A stretch of 52,215 bases of DNA from Herbiconiux sp. (lineage in GTDB: Bacteria > Actinomycetota > Actinomycetes > Actinomycetales > Microbacteriaceae): contig NZ_JAHFUW010000033.1 of the NCBI RefSeq assembly GCF_023264855.1, forward strand, positions 1-52,215, read 5' to 3'. The position numbers and the translations under genes are program-made. Shown here in pieces: positions 1 to 8,173 of this stretch (position 1 is the first letter of the stretch; the number at the start of each line of letters is the position of its first letter). The notes beneath the pieces are model-generated. The model had not been told where the DNA came from. It saw only the letters and a program-made list of their open reading frames with translations, and made no database searches.

Positions 1-1
1 G

Positions 2-2416
2 TCGCCCTCGGGGCTGACTGCGGCCGAGGTCGCCGAGCGCGTCGCGGCCGGCCGCACGAACGCGTTCGTGCAAGACACCAGCCGTAGCGTGTGGAGCATC
101 GTGCGCGCGAACGTGCTCACGCTGTTCAACGGCATCATCCTGGCCTGCTTCCTGGTGCTGCTGGCGATCGGCCGGTGGCAGGATGCGCTGTTCGGCTTCT
201 CCGCCGTGGCCAACGCGGTGATCGGCAGCGTGCAGGAGTACCGCGCCAAGCGCGCCCTCGACAAGCTGGCCCTGCTGAACGCCCCGCACGCGCGGGTGCT
301 CCGCGACGGCGCGGAGGCGGAGGTCGACGTGGCTGCCGTGGTGGTGGACGACATGCTCGTGCTGCGCGCCGGCGACCAGGTTCCCGCCGACGCGCTCGTG
401 CAGGCCTCGCGCGGCCTGCAGCTGGACGAGTCGATGCTCACCGGCGAGTCCGACCCGGTGGAGAAGGCGCCCGGCGACCGGGTGCTCTCCGGTTCGGTAG
501 TGGTGGGCGGCGAGGGCACCGCCGTGGTCGACCGGGTGGGCGCCGACTCGTTCGCCAACTCGCTCGCCGCCGAGGCCAAGCGGTTCTCGCTCGTGGCCTC
601 CGAACTGCGCTCCTCGATCAACCGGGTGCTGAAGTGGGTGGCCTGGATCATCGGCCCCGTCGCGCTGCTGGTGCTGAACGCGCAGATGATCGCGCAGGGC
701 GGCTGGGTGCAGGCCTGGGAGAGCGGAGCCTGGCGCGACGCGGCCGTCGCCACCATCGCCTCGGTCGTCGCCATGGTGCCGCTCGGCCTCGTGCTCATGA
801 CGAGCATCACCTTCGCCGTCGGCGCCGTGAAGCTCGCCCGTCAGCAGGTGCTGGTGCAGGAGCTCCCCGCGGTGGAGGGGCTCGCTCGGGTCGACCTGAT
901 CTGCCTCGACAAGACCGGCACGCTCACGCAGGGCGACATCGTGTTCGACGCCGCGCATCCGCTCGCCGAGGTGCCCGGCTGGGAGGGTGTGCTGGCCTGG
1001 TACGGCGTGCAGAACGACGCCAACGCGACGGCGCGCAGCCTCGCCGAGCCGTTCCCGGCGGTGCGAACGGATGCCCCGGTCGACCGTGTGCCGTTCTCGT
1101 CGGCCCGCAAATGGAGCGCCGTGATGTTCGGCGACGGGATGTGGATTCTGGGCGGGCCCGAGATGGTGTTTCCCGGCGCATCCGCTGACCCGATGCGCCG
1201 GAAGCTCGCCGAGCGCGCCGCCGAGCTGGCCGCGACCGGCCGCCGCACGCTCGTGCTCGCGCACGGCACGCCCACCGGCGACGAGACCGTGCCGGCCGAC
1301 GCCGTGCCGGTGGTGCTGCTGACCTTCCGCGAGAACATCCGCCCGGATGCCGCCGAGACGCTCGCCTACTTCGCCGCGCAAGACGTGGGGGTGCGCATCA
1401 TCTCGGGCGACAACCCGCAGACCGTGGCCGCCATCGCCCGCGAGGTGGGGCTGGACGCCCCGCACGGCTTCGACGCCCGCGAGCTGCCCGACGACGCGGA
1501 CGAGCTGCTGCGGGTGCTCGACGAGAACCTCGTGTTCGGCCGGGTGACGCCCGACCAGAAGAAGCGGATCGTCGTGGCGCTGAAAGCGGCCGGACACACC
1601 GTGGCGATGACCGGGGACGGCGTGAACGACGCCCTGGCCATCAAGGAGGCCGACATCGGCGTGGCCATGAACTCCGGCGCGGCGGCCACCAAGGCCGTGG
1701 CGCGGCTGGTGCTGCTCGACGGCAAGTTCTCGCACCTGCCGAGCGTCGTCGCCGAGGGTCGGCAGGTGATCGCGAACATCGAGCGCGTGTCGATGCTCTT
1801 CCTCACCAAGACCGCCTACGCGACCTTCCTGGCGATCACGTTCGGCATCCTGCTGCTGCCCTTCCCCTTCCTGCCCCGCCAGCTGTCGGTGACGGATGGC
1901 CTCACCATCGGCATTCCGGCGTTCTTCCTGGCACTGCTGCCCAACGCGCAGCGGTACGTACCCGGATTCCTGCGCCGTTCGCTCACCTTCGCGGTGCCCG
2001 CCGGCGTCGCCGTGACGCTCGGCATCGCCGCGTTCGCCCGCCTGGCCGCGAACGCGCAGATCCCCGAGGCCGAGATCCGCACCGGGTCGACGCTCATCCT
2101 GACCATCATCGGGCTGTGGATCCTGGTGGTGCTCTCGCGCCCGGTCACCCGGTTCAAGGGGCTCGTGATCGGCGCCATGATGATCGGACTGGTGCTGGTG
2201 TACACGGTGCCGATCGTGCGCGACTTCCTGCAGCTGGTCGACCCGTCGCTCACCACCGCGCTGCTCGTGCTCGGCACCTCGCTGCTGTCGATCGCGCTGA
2301 TCGAGATCGTGCGCTTCGCCCACCGCCGGATCGCGCGACGCGACGCCGAGACGGCCGGGCTCGCGCGGAGCGCTACCGGCGCGCGCGGCGCACGAAGATC
2401 TGCCGGACGACCCTGA
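2..2416 (+). CDS. ctpE: Cation-transporting P-type ATPase, CtpE-like (5' end outside window)
   Basis: A membrane cation pump that is open at the left edge: the reading frame is already running at base 2 and gives GLTAAEVAERV, the usual N-terminal actuator start of the CtpE group, so the true start lies upstream. Visible motifs in order are the actuator LTGES (near base 440), the phosphorylation site DKTGTLT (near 907) and the hinge GDGVND (near 1616), with membrane helices on both sides and a hydrophobic C-terminal block. Overall layout matches mycobacterial CtpE, a calcium-uptake ATPase. Odd point: the M4 motif that normally reads PEGL reads PLGL here (near 782), removing a glutamate that is an ion ligand in related pumps, so substrate and activity are uncertain. 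The 3' end overlaps the convergent AarF-like gene by 44 bases. Confidence 0.88.
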   Translation, partial: SPSGLTAAEVAERVAAGRTNAFVQDTSRSVWSIVRANVLTLFNGIILACFLVLLAIGRWQDALFGFSAVANAVIGSVQEYRAKRALDKLALLNAPHARVLRDGAEAEVDVAAVVVDDMLVLRAGDQVPADALVQASRGLQLDESMLTGESDPVEKAPGDRVLSGSVVVGGEGTAVVDRVGADSFANSLAAEAKRFSLVASELRSSINRVLKWVAWIIGPVALLVLNAQMIAQGGWVQAWESGAWRDAAVATIASVVAMVPLGLVLMTSITFAVGAVKLARQQVLVQELPAVEGLARVDLICLDKTGTLTQGDIVFDAAHPLAEVPGWEGVLAWYGVQNDANATARSLAEPFPAVRTDAPVDRVPFSSARKWSAVMFGDGMWILGGPEMVFPGASADPMRRKLAERAAELAATGRRTLVLAHGTPTGDETVPADAVPVVLLTFRENIRPDAAETLAYFAAQDVGVRIISGDNPQTVAAIAREVGLDAPHGFDARELPDDADELLRVLDENLVFGRVTPDQKKRIVVALKAAGHTVAMTGDGVNDALAIKEADIGVAMNSGAAATKAVARLVLLDGKFSHLPSVVAEGRQVIANIERVSMLFLTKTAYATFLAITFGILLLPFPFLPRQLSVTDGLTIGIPAFFLALLPNAQRYVPGFLRRSLTFAVPAGVAVTLGIAAFARLAANAQIPEAEIRTGSTLILTIIGLWILVVLSRPVTRFKGLVIGAMMIGLVLVYTVPIVRDFLQLVDPSLTTALLVLGTSLLSIALIEIVRFAHRRIARRDAETAGLARSATGARGARRSAGRP

Positions 2417-4382
2417 GCAGGCCGAGGAACCCGAAGAACCCGATCAGCGCTCCGAGCAGGTCGAACAGGCGCAGCCCGCTGGCGAGCTGCGGGCTCGAGT
2501 CGGTCACCAGCAGCACCACCGCCAGCACCACGGCCGCGATCGAGATGAGGGTGCCGACGATCTCCGAGGTGATGGTGCGGGCGAAGCGCTGATCGGCCTC
2601 GTCGGTGAACGCTCGCAGCTTGATGCCGACGGATCCGCGCTCCAGCCCCGAGAGCAGCGTGTCGAGGCGGCGCGGCAGCCCCCGCACCAGCGCGGCCGTC
2701 ACGGCGGCCTGCGCCTGGGCGCCGGTGGCGAACTGCCTGAGCTTGACCATGTGCCGCAGCACCCGGGGCACCACGGGGATGGCCCGCTGCACCAGGTCGA
2801 AATCGGGAACGATCACTTTGAGGCACCCCTCGAGGGTGGCGAAGCTGCGGAACGCCGAGGCCAGATCGGCGGGCAGGGCGATGCGGTGCTGGCGGATGAC
2901 GTCGACCACCCGGGTGAAGATCGATCCGTCGCCGGGCGGCAGGTGACGCTGCGAGGTCAGCACCACGCCGATGTCGTGACGGAAGGCGTCGAGGTCGACG
3001 TCATCCGGAACGTCGACGATGAGCAGAAGCGCATCCGTGGCCCCCACGTCGTCTTCGCTGGTCGCCGCGAGCATCAGCGCGGCGAGGTGCTGCCGCCGGC
3101 TGCGCTCCACGATGCCCACGGCTCCGAAGTCGATCAGGCCCAGCGAGCCGTCCTCGCGCAGGATGACGTTGCCCGGGTGCAGGTCGGCGTGGAAGACGCC
3201 GTGCACGAGGATCTGCTCGATCACGGCCGTCATCAGCGACACGGCGAGGGCCTCGCGCGCCTCCTCCGTCAGTTCGGCCAAGCGTGCCCCGGCCCGGCTG
3301 AGCGGCACCCCGTCCACCAGGTCCATCGTCAGCATCCGCGCGCCGGAGGCCTGCGGATGGATGCGGGGCACCGCGATCGGAACGTCGCGCCCGTGGTCGT
3401 CGGCCGCGATCAGCGCGAGCGTGCTGCGGATCATCTCGGTGTTGGAGGCCTCGATGCCGTAGTCCAGCTCGTCCAGCAGTGTGCTGGTGAAGCCCCTGGC
3501 CACCGATTCCAGGCGGAGGTCGCGTCCCATCCGGGTGTGCGTCTCGGCCCGCTGGGCCAGGCGCAGGATGATGTCGACGTCGGCCTCCACCTGGGCCCGA
3601 GCCGCCGGACGCTGCACCTTGACCACGACCGGAGTGCCGTCGAGCAGCTCGGCCCGGTGCACCTGGGCCACGGATGCCGCCGCCAGCGGTTCGGGGTCGA
3701 CCGACGCGAACACGGTGTCGAGCGGGCCCCCGATCCCCTCTTCGATCAGCGGGCGGATCGTCTCCCAGGGCAGCGTGGTGGCGCCGGACTGCAGGGAGGC
3801 CAGCGCGCTCAGATACGGCTCCGGAACGAGGTCGCGCCGGGTGGAGAGCACCTGCCCGAGTTTCACGAACGTGACACCCGACTCGTTGATCGTGTCGACG
3901 ATCGCCTGGGCCCGCTGCGCGCTCGTGGTGAGCTCATGATCGGTGGATGCGCGCGGGTGGAAGAGCCAGCCGGCCCCGTGCCGCGAGGCGATGGCGAGGA
4001 TCTGCAGGTACCGCTTCGACCGGCGCCGCTGCCGGAGCGCCGCCCGCACCGCGTCGACCGGGTTCGGCAGCGCGCGCGTCGGCACGATCGCCTCCAGAGC
4101 GACCAGCACCGCGATACCCAACGCGAACACCCAGGCGAGGGCGAGCACCACCACGGCCAGCACGACCAGCGCGTGCCGGGCATCCTGCACCTGGCCGTCC
4201 GGCTGCAGGCCGGTGCCGTCGAGCACCCACGAGGCGAAGGGCAGGCCTGCCGCGAACACCAGCAGCCCCACCACGATGCTGCGCGGCCAGCCCACCGGGG
4301 TGTCCAGGATGCGCCGGGCCACGAAGCCCACCAGCACCGCCGAGACGATCGCGAGAAGAACGGTCACCACATCGGCCAGCAT
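2373..4382 (-). CDS. AarF/UbiB (ABC1) kinase-like membrane protein
   Basis: 669 residues. The N-terminal 100 residues hold about three hydrophobic helices. The ABC1 domain follows with its hallmark KLGQ motif (in FVKLGQVLSTR), an alanine-rich loop (AAASVAQVH) ahead of VVVKVQRP, the catalytic-loop HADLHPGN and the metal-binding LIDFGAVG. Two more helices close the C-terminus. Proteins of this family are atypical kinases/ATPases linked to isoprenoid-quinone or lipid metabolism; the exact role in actinobacteria is not settled. The start ATG has the Shine-Dalgarno-like AAAGGGG upstream. The gene is convergent with the P-type ATPase and lies 71 bases beyond the asp operon on the same strand; that gap contains three copies of CCGGCGCC. 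Confidence 0.9.
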   Translation of the reverse strand: MLADVVTVLLAIVSAVLVGFVARRILDTPVGWPRSIVVGLLVFAAGLPFASWVLDGTGLQPDGQVQDARHALVVLAVVVLALAWVFALGIAVLVALEAIVPTRALPNPVDAVRAALRQRRRSKRYLQILAIASRHGAGWLFHPRASTDHELTTSAQRAQAIVDTINESGVTFVKLGQVLSTRRDLVPEPYLSALASLQSGATTLPWETIRPLIEEGIGGPLDTVFASVDPEPLAAASVAQVHRAELLDGTPVVVKVQRPAARAQVEADVDIILRLAQRAETHTRMGRDLRLESVARGFTSTLLDELDYGIEASNTEMIRSTLALIAADDHGRDVPIAVPRIHPQASGARMLTMDLVDGVPLSRAGARLAELTEEAREALAVSLMTAVIEQILVHGVFHADLHPGNVILREDGSLGLIDFGAVGIVERSRRQHLAALMLAATSEDDVGATDALLLIVDVPDDVDLDAFRHDIGVVLTSQRHLPPGDGSIFTRVVDVIRQHRIALPADLASAFRSFATLEGCLKVIVPDFDLVQRAIPVVPRVLRHMVKLRQFATGAQAQAAVTAALVRGLPRRLDTLLSGLERGSVGIKLRAFTDEADQRFARTITSEIVGTLISIAAVVLAVVLLVTDSSPQLASGLRLFDLLGALIGFFGFLGLLRVVRQIFVRRARR

Positions 4383-4453
4383 GCGCAGCCCCTTTCGTCC
4401 ATTCCGGCGCCTTCGTCGTTCCCGGCGCCGATGGTCGGTGCCGGCGCCGCAGG

Positions 4454-6517
4454 TCAGTCCCGGCGGAGCATGTCCAGGCCCGCGCCGGCGAACTGCCGCA
4501 GCGTGGCATCCGGCAGGAACGCCCGGGTGAGCGCCGCACCGATGCGGGTGAGGTCGCCCTCGTCGCGGTAGAGCAGGTAGATCGGCTCCGAGCGCGGGTT
4601 GAACTTCTGCTTGAACCGGTGCAGTGACGAGAAGCCGTACACCGGCTCGAGGATGGCGCTCAACTGCCCGAGCAGGTGCGCGATCCGCCCCTCGTCCTCA
4701 CCCGCATGGTGGGCGAGCGGTGCGCCGGAGAGCGAGAGGATCTGCGCCCCCTCCTCGGCGAAGGCGCGGGCCGAGGAGCCGATCAGGTACTCCATCACCG
4801 AGCCGAACCCGTCGTCGCGGCGCCGCATCAGGTCGAGCGTCCAGCCGTGGTGCTCTCCGCCCGGGCCGAACACGGGCAGCCAGCTGAGGAAACCGTCCAC
4901 GTCGCCCTGCGGCGAGAGGGCGAGCGCGAGCCGCACCTCGGGGTCGTCGGCCTCCTGGAGCGTGCCGAGCGTGAACCGCATCTCGGGCAGCTCCTTGTCA
5001 CCCACCCACCCCTCGGAGATGGCCCGCAGCTGCTGGCGCACCCCCCACGGTTCATCCGCGAGGCGCGTGAGGCGGAAGGTCATCCCCTCCCGCTCGGCCT
5101 TGTTCAACGCGGTGCGGATGTTCGCCCAGGCCTTGCCCGTGAACGCCAGCCCCGGCAGATCGACGATCGTGTCGTCGGCGATGATGAGATCGCGCCATCC
5201 CTCGGGCATCGCGTCGCGCGTCGCCTGGCTGGAGCTGAAGAAGCACGGCACGAGGGAGTCGCGCTCGGCCGCCCGCACGAACTCGTCGACGCTCGCCGCG
5301 ACCGACTCCGACGGGCCCAGCGGATCGGCCAGCACGATCGCCACGCCCAGGTGCTTCTGGTACGGCACCAGCCCGGCCGTGGTGCGGAAGTACTCCATGC
5401 CCTCCCAGGTGGCCATCCAGGACAGCGTGCCTCCCCCGTCGGCCTTGATGATCGCGCGCGCGTCGTCGGCCGTGGGCAGCTCACGGTGCTCGCGCTTGCG
5501 CGGCACCCCGAGCGGGCGGCGACGGTGCGAGGCGAACGCGCGACGGGTGGCGACGAGGTAGATCAGGAACGCGAGCCAGAGCACGGAGGTCGCGATGGCC
5601 ACATCCGCGTCGCCCCAGTCCAGCTGCAGGTCGACCGGGTCCAATACCGACAGCGCGATGTAGAGCACCGCGACGAGCACGTTCACGACCGCCCAGATCA
5701 CCGTCAGAACCCAGGCCCACCGCCGGCCGAGCCGCAGCCCGTTGGCGACGAGCAGGATGACGGCCGCGTCGATCAGCACCTCGACCCACGGTCCGTCCGC
5801 CGCCGCGGTGGGCCCGAACGGACCGTTCGTCGGCAGCAGCAGGGTCAGGATCTGCACCACGCCCAGCGCGAGGCCCGCCGCGAACGCGAGCAGCCGCCGC
5901 TCCCGTACGCTCGCGCGCTGGATGCGGAACGACCGGTCGACCACGAGCACGAACACCACGGCGAAGGCGTGCTCGAGATCGGCGAGGGTGCCGAGAAAGA
6001 GCAGTCCGATCGCGGTGTAGCCCACCACGATGATCCAGCCGCGCTGCCGCCACGGCGAGGCGAAGAGCGAGACACAGGCGGCGAAGCAGGCCATGGTGCC
6101 GCCCGAGGGGCCCACGTCGAGCATGCCGGCGAGGGTGATCGCCCACGGCCACGGCAGCATGCTCGCCAGCCAGAGGAAGGCGGCGGTCGCCAGCACGGCC
6201 ACCAGCTGGCCGGCGCCGAAGTAGAGAAGAGCTCGTCGCCATCCGCGCTGCCACTCCAGAAGCCCCATCCAGAAGAAGCCGAGCACCGCGAAGAGGTAGC
6301 CCCAGGGCTCCGCCACGAAGAACGTGCCGGTGACGGGAGTCCACCATCGGCCGTCCTGCAAGGCGGGAACACCGAACGCCACCGATTCCCACCACGGCTG
6401 CTGCGCGGTGGGCGACCACAGACCCTGACCGGCGACGCCGACGATCAGCACCACGGCGACCAGCGCGAGGGTGGCGGGGATGCGGGTGACGATGTCGCGC
6501 AAGGAAGGTGGTCTCAT
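4454..6517 (-). CDS. Rhomboid-like membrane protein fused to DUF2156 (MprF-like aminoacyl-lipid transferase) domain
   Basis: 687 residues. The N-terminal half has several membrane helices with a rhomboid flavour: RWWTPVTGTFF resembles the rhomboid WR motif, GPSGG matches the GxSG serine motif, and DLEHAFA supplies a later histidine. A second group of helices follows. The C-terminal 330 residues form the DUF2156 double GNAT-like domain found in MprF and alanyl- or lysyl-phosphatidylglycerol synthases, with a typical end block (YGFSSLHRFKQKFNPRSEP). These enzymes use aminoacyl-tRNA to modify membrane lipids; the amino acid here is unknown. The start ATG overlaps the aspD stop as ATGA, so it is the last gene of a four-gene operon and probably translationally coupled. 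Context suggests alanine or aspartate as donor (inference). A start at 6535 is possible but less likely. Confidence 0.85.
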   Translation of the reverse strand: MRPPSLRDIVTRIPATLALVAVVLIVGVAGQGLWSPTAQQPWWESVAFGVPALQDGRWWTPVTGTFFVAEPWGYLFAVLGFFWMGLLEWQRGWRRALLYFGAGQLVAVLATAAFLWLASMLPWPWAITLAGMLDVGPSGGTMACFAACVSLFASPWRQRGWIIVVGYTAIGLLFLGTLADLEHAFAVVFVLVVDRSFRIQRASVRERRLLAFAAGLALGVVQILTLLLPTNGPFGPTAAADGPWVEVLIDAAVILLVANGLRLGRRWAWVLTVIWAVVNVLVAVLYIALSVLDPVDLQLDWGDADVAIATSVLWLAFLIYLVATRRAFASHRRRPLGVPRKREHRELPTADDARAIIKADGGGTLSWMATWEGMEYFRTTAGLVPYQKHLGVAIVLADPLGPSESVAASVDEFVRAAERDSLVPCFFSSSQATRDAMPEGWRDLIIADDTIVDLPGLAFTGKAWANIRTALNKAEREGMTFRLTRLADEPWGVRQQLRAISEGWVGDKELPEMRFTLGTLQEADDPEVRLALALSPQGDVDGFLSWLPVFGPGGEHHGWTLDLMRRRDDGFGSVMEYLIGSSARAFAEEGAQILSLSGAPLAHHAGEDEGRIAHLLGQLSAILEPVYGFSSLHRFKQKFNPRSEPIYLLYRDEGDLTRIGAALTRAFLPDATLRQFAGAGLDMLRRD

Positions 6518-8145
6518 GATCGGCTCGCCTGCCATTCTTTTACGTACTCCAGGGCGACGGAGCGCAGACTCTCCCCGATCCGGGCATACTGCACATCGCG
6601 CAGGTTGGCGAGCGAGACCCGGATCGACCACGCCGGCCCCTCGAAGCCGCCGCCGTTCAGCAGGATGATGCCGGTCTGCTCGGCCAGGCGGAAGAGGATG
6701 TCGGTGGGTTCGTACGTGCGCTCCAGGTATTCGGCGAACTCCGGATCCCAGTGGCGCCGGGCGTAGGCGAGCAGGTCGAGCTCGACGTAGTAGCCCACGC
6801 GGTACGGGTCGTCCGGAAACCGCACGGCCATCCCCTCGGTGAGCATGTCCATCCGGCGCCGGATGAGCGCCTGCACGGCGTGACGGTAGTGATCGTCGCT
6901 GTCGAGCAGGCAGGAGGCCGAGAACAGCAGCATCATGCACTGCTGCGGCAGCGAGAGGCCCGCGGTGTGGTTGAGCGCCACCGAGCGGCTGTCGGCCACG
7001 AGCCGGTCGATGAAGCGGATGCGGCGCGGGGCGAGCGAGAGCGAGCCGTAGCGGGCGTCGAGCTCGGCCAGGTCGTTCTCGCCGAGCGCGGCGATCTTCT
7101 CGTCGAACACGTTGTCGCGGCTGAGCGCGATGGCGCCCAGCCGCCATCCGGTGGCCCCGAAGTACTTCGAGTACGAGTAGACGCCGATGGTGTTGCGGGG
7201 CAGTTCGGCCAGCAGCGAGCGGAACCCGTCGATGAAGGTGCAGTACACGTCGTCGGTGATGATCGTCAGCCCGGGATTGTGCTCGCGGACGGTCTCGGAG
7301 ATCAGCCGGATGGTCTCGTCGGCGATGCGTACCGAGGGCGGGTTGGAGGGGTTCACCACGAACAGCGCCGCGATCGAGGGATCGCGCAGCCGCTCGATCT
7401 CCGCCGCCGGGTACTGCCAGAGATTCACCCCGCGGTCGTCGACCTCGCTGGCCGCGAGATGCACCACGTCGAAGTCGTAGTCGGACAGGCGCGGGATCTC
7501 CAGGTACGGCGTGAAGATCGGCGTCATGATCGCGATCCGGTCCCCGCGGTGCAGCACCTTGTTCTTCAGCAGCGAGTCGAAGATGTAGCACATCGCCGCC
7601 GTTCCGCCCTCGACCGCGAACAGGTCGAACGGCACCTCGGGCTCGACGCCGGCACAGAGCTCCTGCACCAGGTACCGGTGGGTGATCGCCTCGGCGTGGT
7701 GCAGCATCCGGTCGGGCTCGGGATAGTGGTCGCCGATCACGGAGTCGGCGAGTTCCCACACGAAGGAGTCGGCGTCGAAGCCGAGTTCGTCGAGGCCGAG
7801 CGCCAGCACGCGGCGCAGCAGACCGGTTCCCGCCTCGCCGTCGTTCTCGTCGAGCCAGCGCGTGAACCGGTCCGCGATGCCGTCCTTCTCCGGCACGCCG
7901 ATGAGTTCCGGATCCCACTCCCGGTTCTCACGGCAGACGGTCAGCGCGAACCGCCCGAGGGCGAAGAAGGCCTCGCGCGGCGCCGAGGCGATGAAATTGG
8001 GGTTGCCGCGGCCGGCGTTCAGCATCTGGAAGGCGGTACGCGCCTCGTGCTCGCCGGCGAGGCGCTGCAGTTCGGACTTCAGCTCGAACGGCGACAGCGT
8101 CTGCAGCCGGGCGATGCGCTCGCGGGTGATGCTGGGGTGCGGCAC
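6514..8145 (-). CDS. aspD: Bifunctional aspartate aminotransferase / aspartate 4-decarboxylase
   Basis: 543 residues, the family's usual length and clearly longer than ordinary class I aminotransferases. PLP-dependent conversion of L-aspartate to L-alanine plus CO2 in the cytoplasm. The PLP lysine lies in SYSKYFGATGWRLG (about residue 325), with FVVNPSNPPS and DDVY upstream as cofactor-contacting elements, and the N-terminal helical extension (SPFELKSELQRLA) typical of AspD. Start is GTG at 8145 preceded by AAGGAG with five bases between, an excellent ribosome binding site. The gene follows aspT by 28 bases and overlaps the DUF2156 gene by four. Together with AspT it would form an electrogenic aspartate-in/alanine-out cycle that consumes a proton and so generates proton-motive force. 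Confidence 0.93.
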   Translation of the reverse strand: MPHPSITRERIARLQTLSPFELKSELQRLAGEHEARTAFQMLNAGRGNPNFIASAPREAFFALGRFALTVCRENREWDPELIGVPEKDGIADRFTRWLDENDGEAGTGLLRRVLALGLDELGFDADSFVWELADSVIGDHYPEPDRMLHHAEAITHRYLVQELCAGVEPEVPFDLFAVEGGTAAMCYIFDSLLKNKVLHRGDRIAIMTPIFTPYLEIPRLSDYDFDVVHLAASEVDDRGVNLWQYPAAEIERLRDPSIAALFVVNPSNPPSVRIADETIRLISETVREHNPGLTIITDDVYCTFIDGFRSLLAELPRNTIGVYSYSKYFGATGWRLGAIALSRDNVFDEKIAALGENDLAELDARYGSLSLAPRRIRFIDRLVADSRSVALNHTAGLSLPQQCMMLLFSASCLLDSDDHYRHAVQALIRRRMDMLTEGMAVRFPDDPYRVGYYVELDLLAYARRHWDPEFAEYLERTYEPTDILFRLAEQTGIILLNGGGFEGPAWSIRVSLANLRDVQYARIGESLRSVALEYVKEWQASRS

Positions 8146-8173
8146 GGGGTCTCCTTAGGACGGCTGCGAGGGA

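Noticed and set aside
2751-6766. Long plus-strand frames of 606 and 696 codons opposite AarF and the DUF2156/aspD genes
   Set aside because: Composition typical of GC-rich antisense shadows; both minus-strand genes show clear family motifs.
4454-7918. A 1154-codon minus-strand frame spanning the aspD and DUF2156 region
   Set aside because: Its first 460 codons are a shadow of aspD in another frame (Arg/Ala-rich, no motifs). Only the part from 6517 onward is a real protein.
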